Assembly (NCBI GenBank): GCA_039707465.1
Contig: CM077651.1
Coordinates: 17,877,519-17,941,518 of the forward strand
Length of the DNA: 64,000 nucleotides
DNA from: Rhabdophis nuchalis
Lineage: Eukaryota > Chordata > Lepidosauria > Squamata > Natricidae
Direction: 5' to 3'
In this document: in pieces, positions 10,887 to 22,465 of the stretch
Position numbering within the stretch: position 1 is the stretch's first letter
Layout of the letters: each line of letters begins with the position of its first letter
Translations under genes and position numbers: made by a program
Notes under the pieces: model-generated
Seen by the model: the letters and a program-made list of their open reading frames with translations, nothing else
Database searches by the model: none
Told to the model about the DNA's origin: nothing

Positions 10887-10936
10887 ACATCCTCCTGTAT
10901 ATATTTGTATGTATGTATGTATGTATGTATGATTGT

Positions 10937-10969
<33 letters not shown>
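10661..10969. repeat. Compound microsatellite of seven motifs
   Basis: In order: (TCTCTA)n 10661-10680, (TC)n 10681-10729, (TCTA)n 10729-10752, (CCAT)n 10767-10806, (CTAT)~19 10811-10887, (GTAT)n 10908-10931 and (AC)15 10939-10969. CTAT is GATA on the other strand. The long overlapping open frames here are artefacts. Confidence 0.95.
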
Positions 10970-10971
<2 letters not shown>

Positions 10972-12261
10972 TCTCAGTGGAATGCAATGAATTAAATCCA
11001 ATACAGAAATGGGTTTTTTTCTGCCCATGAGTTTAAAATGTAAAGCATTATATTTGGAAATATTGTTATATAGCTATAAAATGTATTTTATATACATCTG
11101 TATATTCTTCATGTTTTTGCCTTAATATATGTTGCTCCATAATTATTTTAATCCTTAGTCCTCCTAGAAATGCTCTTTAGAAATGATGTAAATCCTAGTA
11201 GGGTATCCATGCATGGAGCAAAACAGCCATATTTTCTTAAACAGAATTTCACATCTGGTTGATGAAATTACAGTGACCAGTTTAAATAGATTTTTATTTG
11301 TTCATTTTTTTTAAAATGAACCAATTGATAGGAGATAGGACAACCAATCAATCTTGGTTAATCTAAGAGATAGTATACTTCAGTTACCAAAGTTTGAAGT
11401 CAAGGAATGAAAAAAATCCATCTCATTCTTATGATCCTAGCAAACCCTAATAACTATTTGGGTGAGGACTATTTTGAAATATGCAATACCAGAGTGAGAA
11501 GTTGTATCATCATTTTTCCCTTATGATCTTAAATTTCTGATAGCTAGCAGGAAAAACTTCTTGAACACAACGTCAGAGAGAATACTAAATAAACAGTAAC
11601 ATTTTTAGCTGCTCTTGTATCTAGAAAAAAGCATTATATTTCAAACAATTTTGCAGCTGAACATGTTTCATTCAGGAACTGAACAAGCAAGTACATGTAT
11701 ATCATAGAATTTAAACAGGTTTAGAATTTATTTTCTAAATAACTTTTATTTCATGTTTTCATGGGGAAAAATCTGTGAGCATATTGGTCTAAAGAACCTC
11801 CACATCTATAGCAATGAATTACCCAAGTAATTAGAAGGGAGCAGATTTGCATAATTTCTCCTGTTGAGTTCAAACAGCTTGAATGTATCTTTAATTGTGG
11901 GAATGATTCAGAGAATTAGGAAATAATGTACCAAACAATCAGCTTTAATATTCAGCAGCAAGCTATGTGAAGAAGCCTATTTTTTCTCTCATCACACAGT
12001 ATCTTCATTTCACACACAAACACACATGCACACAAGACAAACATATATAGATACTGTACATGTACACCAAGTTTCCAATTCACAATGACTGTGTCTATGT
12101 ATCGCAATAAGCTAAAACTAAATGTAATTTGTTTAATTGCCCATGAAGTCTAAACAGAGTCAAAATGGCAGAGATAAGTTTCAAACCAGAGAAGTGGCTG
12201 TTTTTGCTATCAAAATTGCATTTCTTTATCCCACCGGCTCTCACAATAAGTACTGAAGAAT
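10970..12261. other. No gene or clear repeat seen
   Basis: AT-rich intergenic or intronic sequence, with a few CA words near 12010. Nothing supports an exon. Confidence 0.45.
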
Positions 12262-12714
12262 ATAAAATAAAATAAAATAAAATAAAATAAAATAAAATAA
12301 AATAAAATAAAATAAAATAAAATAAAATAAAATAAAATAAAATAAAATAAAATAAATAAAATAAAATAAAATAAAATAATAAAATAAAATAAAATAAAAT
12401 AAAATAAAATAAAATAAAATAAAATAAAATAAAATAAAATAATAAAATAAAATAAAATAAAATAAAATAAAATAAAATAAAATAAAATAAAATAAAATAA
12501 AATAAAATAAAATAAAATAAAATAAAATAAAATAAAATAAAATAATAAATAAAATAAATAAAATAAATAAAATAAATAAAATAAAATAAAATAAAATAAA
12601 TAAAATAAAAAAAAATAAAAAAAAATAAAAAAAATAAAATGTAGAGTAGAGTAGAGTAGAGTAGAGTAGAGTAGAGTAGAGTAGAGTAGAGTAGAGTAGA
12701 GTAGAGTAGAGTAG
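12262..12714. repeat. Long (AAAAT)n tract switching to (GTAGA)n
   Basis: About 380 bp of AAAAT repeats with AAAT interruptions (12262-12640), then abruptly about 15 copies of GTAGA (12641-12714). The 172-codon - strand open frame is this repeat translated. Confidence 0.95.
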
Positions 12715-13334
12715 AATAATAAAATGGAAATTTTCAGAGTTTAGTTGAATGTGTACCAATGCCCTTTGCCATTTGGTTCATGTGAAATGGTTCCCAGTTC
12801 TTCTCAACAATCACAACCTGGTTATAATTTTGATATTCTTCACTAATCAGAGCTATCATAGTCATCACACAGCTCTGCTATCTTGTATCTCAAGCACTCA
12901 CTGCAATACTTTGGCAAAATAAATACAATTATAAAATCAGGAATAGTTTCCAATGTTTGCTGAAAAAATTTGGAACCAGATTCTATTAACATCTCCACCC
13001 ACTCACCCACCCCCAATGTAAGCAGGAAACATAGTGGCCTGGTTAAAAAGTACATATACATCCTTTGATAATTAGAGAAAAATGGTGCATTAAAACAGAG
13101 GATATGCCAAACAGGAAATAATTTCTGGGTTATCTCTCTATCTCAGATACAAAATAAACCAGAAATTGTAGCAATTAAGATATTGTTTTTAGCAGTGCTA
13201 GGCAAAATATGCACTCAACAAATATATTTGAAACAAGCACAAAACTTCTTCCCAATCTTTTCGTACCAGCAAACTCTAGGATGAGTCATTCCATCTTTTA
13301 ACTGAAAAAAAATATTAAGTTTCTGTGGGAATAA
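12715..13334. other. No gene seen
   Basis: Unique-looking sequence. The 72-codon - frame at 13061-12843 has no recognised domain. Confidence 0.4.
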
Positions 13335-13343
13335 GTTCTACAT

Positions 13344-13619
13344 CAGGGGTGTCTAACTGGCAGCCTACAGACCAGATGTGTCACATGCAGGCCACTTCAA
13401 TGCCAGCTCCGCGAAGGGGAAAAACATAATGATACATTATGTCAGGGATCCCCAACCTTTGCAACTTTAAGTCTGAAGGACTTCAGCTCCCAGACTTCTC
13501 CAGCCAGCAAAGCTGGCTGGAGAATTCTGGGAGCTGAAGTCCTTCAGACTTAAAGTTGCAAAGGTTGGAGACCCCTGCGTTATGTGACAGCAATGTGATG
13601 GGGCGAGTTTGACACCTGT
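13344..13619. mobile_element. hAT-type MITE (outer) carrying a second MITE
   Basis: Ends CAGGGGTGTCTAAC and GAGTTTGACACCTG, with near-duplicated flanks gttctacat/gttctagat. It is interrupted by the MITE at 13443-13577. Confidence 0.7.
13443..13577. mobile_element. Hairpin hAT-type MITE nested in the outer element
   Basis: Almost a perfect palindrome: CAGGGATCCCCAACC at the left, GGTTGGAGACCCCTG at the right, and a central loop near CCAGCAAAGCTGG. The 8-bp duplication is cattatgt/cgttatgt (13435-13442, 13578-13585). Confidence 0.85.
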
Positions 13620-13628
13620 GTTCTAGAT

Positions 13629-13983
13629 ATGACCACTGCCCTTAGTGGTTAATATTATTGCCAGCTATCTATTAACATCTTATGACATATAGAATTATGC
13701 TAGAGTTGTTTGCACTCTACGCAGACTTGCACATTCTCCAGGCATTGTGACAAAACTTGAAGAACCTTGATTGTCCACTCTGGGGTCAAAAGTTTTGGTG
13801 CTGGACCTTAAACCAATGGATCACCCAGTGATCACCCAGAAGCTGTGCGGGAAAGAAGAGAACCTTGTAAGATGGTGATTCCAATTCCCAACCCTGAAGC
13901 ACCCAGAACCAGCAGAATGTCATGATCAATCGTATAAAAAGCCACTAAAAGATGAATGTGGTGTGTCTGCAGAGTAATAAGAT
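13629..13983. other. No gene seen
   Basis: Short stretch between MITEs with no recognisable content. Confidence 0.4.
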
Positions 13984-13991
13984 GCTATAGG

Positions 13992-14416
13992 GAAATGATA
14001 GGCATACCAAAATTGTAAAGGCATGCCAAAATTGTGTGCATGTACGCATGCCCAGACCCACAATGGAATGCGCCCCACCCACCTGCGCATGTGTGCATGC
14101 CTCCCCATATGGGGGGGGGAGTTTACACCCTCCCCAGGCTCCAGAGGCTTTCCTAAAGCCTGGGGAGGTTTCAAACAGCCTCCCCCGGCGCCCCGGAGGC
14201 CCTCTGGAAGGTGGAAATGGATCATTTCCAAACTTCGGTTGGCCCGTTGGGCTTGTTTTTCACCCTCTCCAGGCTCCGGAGGCTTTCCTGAAGCCTGGGG
14301 AGGGTGAAAACAACCTCCCCAGGCCCTTTGGAAGGCTGAAAATCAGCTGGCCAGTGTGCAGGCTGAAGGCTGGAATGCCTGCAAATATGGTTTTGTGCCA
14401 TAGGTTCACTATCACA
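13992..14416. mobile_element. hAT-type non-autonomous element with internal palindromes
   Basis: Perfect 8-bp duplication gctatagg (13984-13991 and 14417-14424). The right end GTGCCATAGGTTCACTATCA matches the element at 32352-32727. Inside, a GC-rich hairpin (CTCCCCAGGCTCCAGAGGC ... AAGCCTGGGGAGG) occurs twice, near 14127 and 14261. The open frames through it are by-products of GC content. Confidence 0.7.
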
Positions 14417-14424
14417 GCTATAGG

Positions 14425-14910
14425 ACAAGGAACCAAAGAATTATAGCAACAAGATAGGGAGGATACGAGAACAAAGCAAAGCAAATCTTTTCCTTAAATG
14501 TAGCTTCATTAGTTCTTGCTTATCATTAACTATTTGAAAGGAGATTTTATTCTCCAGAATTTGTGCGTGAGTGGATTTGAATCTTTTGCCAGATATTCAA
14601 TTTCTAAATGCATTTGCCAAGACAAACAAATCTGTATTTCTTAACATAGTGAGAGCTGAAAGCCATCCCTACTTCTTACAAGGAAATTGTTGTTAACTGG
14701 CTTAAGAAAAGAAGGAATTTTGACAGGTTTCAGATTCGTTAGAGCCTGGCAGACATCATGGGTGGCATCGTAAGTGCATTGTTTTTAAAAAGACGTGTGT
14801 TATTTTGAGTTTTCAAAAGAATTAAACATTGTTTGTATTTGTGTTCTTTAAACTTGATTTCTGCATAGTTTTCTGGTTCAGGCATGCATTGATACTGGTT
14901 GATTCTTCAA
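14425..14910. other. No gene seen
   Basis: AT-rich sequence without recognisable repeat or exon. Confidence 0.4.
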
Positions 14911-15293
14911 TACAGATGGTCCTCATCTTACGACCACAATTGAGCCCAAAATTTATGTTGCTAAGTGAGACATTTTCATAAGTGAGCTTTACCCATTTTA
15001 CGATTTTTCCTGCCACCTTTGTTAAGTGAATCACTGCAGTTGTTAAATTGGTAACACAGTTGTTAAGTAATCATGTTTCTCTCAGAAAGTCAGAAGGTTG
15101 CAAAAGGTGATCACCTGATGCAGGACTTTACAACCATCATAAATATGAGTCCATTGTCAAGCATTCAAAGGTAAAACTGTCACCGGTTGTAAGTGTGAAA
15201 AATGGTCATAAGTCACTTTTTTCAGTGCTGTTATAACTTAGAATGCTCACTAAGTGAACTTTTGTAAATCAAGGACTACCTATACTTGATAAC
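14911..15293 (+). mobile_element. MITE with TA target site (CTTACGACC family)
   Basis: The left end near GGTCCTCATCTTACGACC mirrors the right end TTGTAAATCAAGGACTACC, with TA on both outer sides. The interior has CATAAGTCACTTTTTTCAGT and GCTCACTAAGTGAACTTTTG. TA duplication suggests a Tc1/mariner-type parent; no transposase frame is present. Confidence 0.65.
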
Positions 15294-16727
15294 TTCAAGG
15301 TGAACTTCTGAGTTGAACAACTTCCACTGAAAAATATTTCCAACAGAAACAACTGTGTTCAACTAGAAATAGAAGAGATAAAATGTCCCAGATATGTTTT
15401 TTGTCTTTTGCAATATGATGATTGACTGATTTAAAATGACATCTAAGTCAAAACATAATGAATGTTATAGGTATGAAACATCTGGTCACCTGATGTCTTC
15501 AATAAGAACTAAATTTCCAGTCAAAGATAACCCACCAGAACTGACATCTTCTGCCAATTTCTATGGTATTTTGTCATATATATTTTCTTTTAGTGCTTCC
15601 CTCCCAGCAGAGATAAAATAGGCATTTTCAAGCCTGTGCTTCAATACTATGGAATGATTTGGAATTGAAGGATCTTGTTAAGCCCATCTGTCAGTAACTA
15701 TGACACATCTTTCCCAGGTTCCCTTTCTTCATCCCATCATTCCACAACAAATTCCACATTTTATATCTTATTGCTTTTTAAATGAAAACATGAAAATGCT
15801 TAGAGAAATAAAACGGCAAAGTAATTCATAAAAAGAGATTGCCCCATACTGTTTCTTATGAGCCATTATAGAGGCTACAGAGGCAGCAATGCAGACAGAA
15901 TAGCACACCGCTTGATCTACTAAGCATGGCTTTAAAACCATTCTTGCCTGCTGTGAGAATGACAACCAATGTGTTTTCCTAAATCTAGAACAGTAGCAAA
16001 AGAAAGATGGTGATGGAACAAGAATTGGCCATTTTGGAAGACGCTTAATTAAAAGAAATCTCATATGAGATACTAAAGCCTCCCAAGGTTTTACACGAAA
16101 TCTCACAATAATTTTTCCATAATGTGTAACACATTTTGAAAAAAAAAAGAAACTGCTATGTGTTTTTGTACAAAATCACCAACCATTTAGATTCAGTAGA
16201 CCTCAATTTACACCATCATGGAGTTGGTCATTTCAATTGTATGTTGGTGGAGTTTTTTCTGACCAGACTGAGCTGGCTTTTCATCTGGCCTATGGGGTTT
16301 GTAATTCTTGCTAGTCTGTTTGGCAACATGGAATAGGATTGTGTGTGGCACCTTGTGCCTACACTCTCGCAAGGATCACGGTTTGGAGAATGGTCTATCG
16401 GTGATTGGAACTAGGGGCAGCAGCTGGGGTTTGGAACTGCTGGATACACGGTGCATGCAGGAAGTGCTCCTGTAAGAATTGGCAGTGTGATGATGGCAAG
16501 GAGGACGATGGTGCTGAAGCATGGATGAGAAGTCCCTTTTTCCTTGTTGGTCACATGGAGATGAGGAATTCTGCTGTGGAAGAGGCAGAACTAGACCAGT
16601 ATGACTGTAGCTGTCAGGCCCCTGTAGCTGCAGTTTCTTCTGACATGTGATTGGGCAGCCATTTTGCCTTCCCTCTGGCTGAGATCTAGAAGGTGTTAGT
16701 AATAGCTAGCCACATGAACTATTTAAT
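15294..16727. other. No gene seen
   Basis: Several 60-110 codon frames (15436, 15768, 16136, 16405) have no domain, no signal and no splice support. Confidence 0.4.
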
Positions 16728-16845
16728 TCGTAACAGAATAACAAAACTGGAAGAGATCTTGGAGGTCTTTTAGTCCAATCCATGCTCAAAATAAGACCTT
16801 ATACTATGTCTGACATAAATGGCTGAGGTTCTGCATGGGAGGCTT
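16728..16845 (-). mobile_element. CR1/L3 LINE 3' fragment
   Basis: Antisense L3 tail: ACAGAATAACAAAACTGGAA, GAGATCTTGGAGGTCTTTTA, GTCCAATCCATGCTC. Confidence 0.7.
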
Positions 16846-17980
16846 TGACTTGATCCAAACTTATGAGATATGGTAAACTGCCCAAATATTGAGATGGACT
16901 GCAATTCTGTTAATCTAAAAGGAAACCACCCTATGATAATTTGTCTCAATAAGATCTCATGAACTTATCAGTTCAAATGCCATTTCAGAAAGCAGAAGAG
17001 TAGAAAGTTTATTTATTGTTAAATTAAAGTTTAGCAATGTCACAAGAGTTATATATTTCTACTTTAGCAGAGCTAGATACCAGTGTTTATAGAAATATAT
17101 AACATTGAGCAATTGCAATGGAATTTTGGACTTACTACATAAGAAAATTGTTAATTTCTGTAGTAGGTCAAATTAAATATATTGTATTTAACAGAACATA
17201 AAAGTTGATGAAGGATTCAACTTTCCACCAATTCTCGTATTTTATCTTTGAAACCTAAATACTACAATATTGCGTAAACTGGTACTGTCAATCTAAAATA
17301 CATAATAACTAGTATGCTCCCCTCTCCCTTTGTCTTCTTCTACAGTATGTACTTGACAGTTGATAGCCAATTACAAAAATTGGATAGACCTTCACTTTTT
17401 TGATGTTCCCAGAAGATAGAAAATGATTGGCTGACTTTCTACCATCCTTGCTTGAGGAAAAAAAAATATATCCCATGTAGTCCTGACAATGGCTCTTTAC
17501 TTTATGAAAATGTTGGTATATATTCACCGTAGAAGGGTTAATACCCTCTGCTAATCTTGGAGTTGACTTTTTGAACTAAGGTTTCAGGCTGGCATCCTAT
17601 CAATTAATTATAATAGTCCATCAGCTGCTAACCAATGTCAGAATAATTTAAATCTCATTTACTAGGGAAGTACTTTCTGAGATATACAAAAGAAGAAATT
17701 GAAATCTTCAATGCATGTGACCTAATTATCCTCTGGAATCCTTTAACCTAAAAGAATTTCATTTCTAGCATGCGACTTAGACCTCTCATTGTGAACAGTT
17801 TAAGGGGAAGATGGAATTATGATCTGTGAAAGACCTGAAATTTTGGTCTATGGAAACCACTACTGCATCTTAAATGATACAGATAAAGCTCCAGGCAGCT
17901 CAACAACTTGCTAAAATAATGCAAATGACTAGCTGTCTTCAAGGAGTATAAATCCTTCCATTTCCCACCATCCAGTCAGA
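16846..17980. other. No gene seen
   Basis: AT-rich sequence without a recognisable repeat. The 72-codon - frame at 17527-17309 is unsupported. Confidence 0.4.
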
Positions 17981-17984
17981 GCTT

Positions 17985-18075
17985 CTCTTGGATGAGAAGT
18001 GAAACTTATTCAAAGATAAAGCCAGAAAGTCCAGTTGCCTCTTGAAAAAGTATCTTTGGGACAAAGATTCGCTTT
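17985..18075 (+). mobile_element. Single arm of a foldback repeat family
   Basis: TCTTGGATGAGAAGTGAAAC followed by AGTCCAGTTGCCTCTTGAAA matches one arm of the palindromic elements at 20898-21085 and 22466-23262. Confidence 0.6.
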
Positions 18076-18129
18076 ACTTCAGCTCAACACCTGGTGTTTC
18101 CCAGATATTTGGTCGTCATGATATAAAAA

Positions 18130-18575
18130 ACATGTTGAGACTCTAGAAAGAGTGCAGAAAAGAGCAAAAAATATGATTAGGGGATTGGAGGCTGAAACAT
18201 ATAAAGAATGCTGCAGGAACTGGGAATGTCTAGTTTAATCAAAAGAAAGCCTCAGTGTGACATGATAGCAGTGTTGCAATATTTGAGGGGCAGCCACAAA
18301 GAAGAAAGGGTCAACCTATTGTCCAAAGTACCAAGAAGGCAGGATAAGAAGCAATGGGTGTACATTAATCAAGGAGAGAAGCAACCTTCTATAGAATTAA
18401 GGAGACATTTCCTTACAACTAATCACTGGAACAACTTGCCTCCAAATGTTGTGAATACTCCAACACTGGAAGTTTTTAAGAGATTAGACAACCATTTGTC
18501 TGAAATGATATAGAGTTTCCTGCTTGCAGGGGGTTGGTTTAGAAGACCTCCAAGGTTCCTTCCAACTCTGTAATT
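18130..18575 (+). mobile_element. CR1/L3 LINE, 5'-truncated 3' end
   Basis: Encodes the decayed C-terminal RT-polyprotein end (GMSSLIKRK, then YLRGSHKEE) and the typical 3' end GGGGTTGGTTTAGAAGACCT with CCTTCCAACTCTG. Frames are broken. Confidence 0.8.
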
Positions 18576-19440
18576 ATATTCGGTGCTCCAAAATTCTATT
18601 GCTTATGCAATAAAACTTTGTGAAAAATCTGATCCATAATACGTAAATCAATGGAACACATGCATTTCCCTATGATAAACTGCACTTAAATTTAAAGACA
18701 CACAGTAGCCATTTCCTTTATTTATTTGTTTTGTCATTGCTTAAAAAACAAATTCTCGATTTTAATGGAGCTAGGAAAATGTCTAAAATTAATTCTATGA
18801 TTCATAGCACCTTTCAGGTTCCTGAATTCATTTGCATGTGTGTTTTAAACCTCAGATGTGTATTGCACTACCAAATCAAGTGCACATGCTGAAAACCTTC
18901 AAAAGAGCTTCACATTCAAAAAGCTTTCAAAATTCTTTCCAGAATAAAAGCATTATACAGATTTAGAATGTGCGATAGGAAGGCAACACTAGAGACAGAT
19001 TGAAGTTTTTAAAAAATGCGAGAGGCTCACTCATCAGCATTGGCACAATGCATAACTGCATAATTTGTGATCCATCAAGCTAAACATCTATAGTGGGGGC
19101 TACAAATTTTGCTCTGAGGTCATCCTGCTTGTGATAACATTAGAATTCATTTTGTGTAGTATTCAATATTTTGCCACTTTGTTGTTAGGCACGTGCCGTG
19201 TCTAATGCGTAGCACAATAATACTGCTTTGCATTGGTAATATGTGGCCAGCAAAGTGACATTCAAAGCCAAAGATATGTAAGAAGCAGTATCAAAGTTAC
19301 TAATTACTATCAAACTTAAAGTCTTGACTATAATGTAAATATAATGGTGACATGAACAATTAATATTATTACAAGTGTTAGTACTACTGTTATTATATTA
19401 TTAGAGAAGGTAAAATCAATAGGAAGGCAATGATTCACCT
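18576..19440. other. No gene seen
   Basis: Unique-looking AT-rich sequence. Confidence 0.4.
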
Positions 19441-19900
19441 ATATGGTTTGCCCCAAGCGTCTGATGGACCCGGATAGGTTCCAGACAGTGCTTGGGCAAT
19501 TACCTGTGTCCTTGACCCACGCCCCAACGGAGGACCTGGTGGCCGCGTGGAATATCGCGGCCACGGGGGCCTTGGATCGGGTCGCGCCCTTGCGGCCTCT
19601 CTTGCGGCGATGAGTCACCCAGGCTCCTTGGTTTACCAAGGAGCTGAGGGTGATGAAGCGCCACAAGAGACGCCTAGAAACGAGGTGGAGATCCACTTAA
19701 CTGTTTTTAGGGTTTTTTAGGGGTTTGTCTTAGTTTTAACCTGGGATTTTAGCGCAGGGTTTAGTTTAATTCTTTTTTAATACTGTATTGTTTGTGGTTT
19801 TATATGTATTTTTAATTTCCCTGTGCCCCGCCTCGAGTCCCTTTGGGGAGAGAGAGCGGGTTATAAATTAAATTATTTATTTATTTTATTTATTTATGTA
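19441..19900 (+). mobile_element. Internally deleted L2 LINE derivative
   Basis: The first about 260 bp encode a piece of L2 ORF2 between endonuclease and reverse transcriptase (RLMDPDRFQ ... QAPWFTKEL ... RHKRRLETRW), with one in-frame stop. It is joined directly to the L2 3' UTR (GGGATTTTAGCGCAGGGTTT, TGTGCCCCGCCTCGAGTCCC, GGGGAGAGAGAGCGGG) and a (TTTA)n tail. The same UTR follows the RT frame at 61018. The whole RT domain is therefore missing, as in a SINE-like deletion derivative. Confidence 0.75.
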
Positions 19901-20181
19901 GAATTGAGAACTATAAAGGCTAAACATGAATGCCAATACAGAAAGCTGTATAATTGCTTTATATTGTTATGTATGGTTTTGTGTGTGTGTGTGTGTTTCT
20001 TTCTGTTTCTAAAGGTAAAAATGTTTAATAAAAACTATTTTAAAAAAACCCACAATATGTAAGAAGCACACTCAAAAATAAGCATAAAGCAACAGATAGA
20101 GTAATGGCTGATTGCATGAAGTTCATTTCAATTTAGACCATGAAAATATCCAATAAAGCTGGTTTGGGCTATTCAGTACTA

Positions 20182-20826
20182 TATAGGTAGCTTTCAATTT
20201 ATGACTACAATTGCAACTGGAATTCTATTGCTAAGTGATTCATTTATTAAATGCAGTTGTGGTGCTTGATTTTATTGCTATTTTTGTCATGGTCAAAAAG
20301 CAAACTATGCAGTTGTAAAATGAACCTGACCTCACATTGACTTTGCTTGTCAGAATCTTCCTGTGAAGCTCGTAAATGGGTTCATAAGACCTCAGGAGGC
20401 TGCATCTGTTGAAATTCATGCTGGTTTTCAAGCGAATTTAGATCATTACAGCTGCAACAGATCAGTGGTGGGTTCCAGGTGGTACGCTGGGAGCAATGGC
20501 CACTGTATTGAAACAATGTTTTGGAGAACCCACCCGACTGCCCACATTCCTTACCTGAATTTAAGCCAACCATGTGATTGTGCACACACATGCAGTGTAC
20601 GGCACCTGCGTGACATCCGCTGAGCAGCTGTAGCATTGCAGGGCAGTGGTTGTCCATGTGTGCATCGCATGCATACCCGAGGTGGATGCCTAGCCCCATC
20701 GCAGCGTACCGGTTGCGACGGGATTCGGAACCTACCACTGCAACAGATGTAAGTGTGAAGATCTGCTGTAAATTACGTTTTCCAGCATCATTGTATTTGA
20801 ACAGTTGATAAATGAATGGTTGTTAG
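20182..20826 (+). mobile_element. TA-site MITE (CTTACGACC family) split by a hAT MITE
   Basis: The left end TATAGGTAGCTTTCAATTTA and the right part GATGTAAGTGTGAAGATC belong to the family at 14911. The middle is separated by the insertion at 20463-20740. The right end is eroded. Confidence 0.5.
20463..20740. mobile_element. hAT-type MITE with perfect target duplication
   Basis: Terminal repeats CAGTGGTGGGTTCC and GGAACCTACCACTG. Perfect 8-bp duplication caacagat at 20455-20462 and 20741-20748. 278 bp, no transposase. Confidence 0.9.
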
Positions 20827-20897
20827 TTGGGGGGGGGCTACCTATAGGTGAACCTTCTTGCAAATCTATGGAGATTCTCGGTCATCCAGATCATGGT

Positions 20898-21085
20898 AGT
20901 TCAAAAGGTGCTTTTTCAAGAGGCAGCTGGACTTTCTGTTTTTTCTTTGAAGACATTTCACTTCTTATCCAAGAAGTTTCTTCAACGCTAAAGAAGCTTC
21001 TTGGATGAGAAGCAAAATGTCTTCAAACAAAACAAAACAAAACAGAAAATCCAATTGCCTCTTGAAAAAGCACCTTTTGGACTTC
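20898..21085. mobile_element. Foldback (palindromic) element
   Basis: Left arm AAAGGTGCTTTTTCAAGAGG ... CTTATCCAAGAAG is mirrored by right arm CTTCTTGGATGAGAAG ... CCTCTTGAAAAAGCACCTTT, so about 185 bp can fold into one hairpin. The parent family is not identified. Confidence 0.75.
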
Positions 21086-21304
21086 TTGGAAATCATTTCT
21101 TTGATTTGGCAGCAGAAATTGATACTTTATAAACAGAACCAGTAACAATAATAAAATATATGGAAAAATAAAATCCTGTTAATATCTGTAATCGGACAGA
21201 GATTTTTTTTTAAATTAAAAACAGTTAAATATATTTAAGGAATCCCAGAACATGACTTTGTGTTTTGAATTAGGTCTTGAAATTTTTGAAACTCTTTAGA
21301 GGTG

Positions 21305-21434
21305 TTAGGGTGGCACAGTGGCTCAATGGTTAACACATACTGAGGTTGGAGACCCAAGCATCATGCAACAGGATGAGCTCCAGTTCTTACCCCTGCTCCT
21401 GCCAAATCTAGCAGTTTGAGAAATACTAATAATA

Positions 21435-21517
<83 letters not shown>

Positions 21518-21700
21518 TTTATGATAATAAATAGGTATCACTTGGTGGAAGATGATGTCATAGTGACCACATAACCATGGAAATGTCTCCAGACAGCGCT
21601 GGCTCAATGGCCTTGAAATGGTGATGAGCACTGCCACTTTGCACAGCAACGGTTAGCTGAATAAAATCTGCAGGGACTCCTTAACCTTTTATCTAATAGG
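21305..21700 (+). mobile_element. tRNA-derived SINE (family of 8379) split by a microsatellite
   Basis: tRNA-like head GGTGGCACAGTGGCTCAATG, then a (CTA)n(ATA)n expansion, then the tail ATGTCTCCAGACAGCGCTGG and GTGATGAGCACTGCCAC, which is the reverse complement of the body at 8379-8723. Confidence 0.55.
21435..21517. repeat. (CTA)14(ATA)13 microsatellite
   Basis: Direct reading; CTA at 21435-21477, then ATA to 21517. Confidence 0.95.
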
Positions 21701-22465
21701 TAAAGAAACAAAATTATGATGAAAATGGATGTCATGAAATTGAAGTTTGAGTGCTATGTGGTTCATCTTCAAGGTTTCAAGGTTGTCTTGATTAACTTTC
21801 TATGGAAATTGCAAAACAGAAGGACTTTTCAGCAGATTGATTTAATAGCATAGCTCACACACATTTGTGTCCTGTCTTGCCTTGTATGTCACCCATTCTA
21901 GTTGTCCTTCCTTAAGATATTCAGTGTAAAATTGAACTTTAAAGCTGAGTTTATAAAATTTGCAGCAATTTTTTTTCCCTCTCTCCTTTGGGCTATATAG
22001 TATGACGATAAGCAAAGGAGACGAGACTCTATATTTAAATCATGTTGCAGCTATTGAGTTTGCTTGATCTTTTATTTATTTATTCAATTCCTTATTTTAC
22101 AAATATTACCACCTTGGGGTAGAAACCTGGCTACGAAAATTATATGACTGTTGAGGAGCAAGGATAGCATGTTGAAGGATAAAGTGTTTGGCTTAGAGGA
22201 ACAACATCTGAGTTGATAATTATTTAGGGTGTTTTAATCTATTTTACCAACTCACTGAAGCATTTAGTTGATGCTTTATTGAAGTATTAGTCAATAAAAA
22301 GCAAGTTCTAGTTCACTTAAATATCAATACTGCCATTACCAGACAAATAAGGGAAAGGAAAATATGTGTGTGATGCTGCCTACATTTTAAAGTCTTACTC
22401 TCTCATGCCTTAAAACAATAATTAACAACCCAATTAGATTTTCAGAAATGCTGGTATTCATTGTC
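21701..22465. other. No gene seen
   Basis: Ordinary AT-rich sequence. Confidence 0.4.

Noticed and set aside
10527..11030. Frames of 120-167 codons rich in LSLSLS and IYLSIYLS
   Set aside because: Translation of the compound CT/CTAT microsatellite in three frames.
12241..12759. 172-codon - strand frame of LFYFILFYF
   Set aside because: Pure (AAAAT)n translated.
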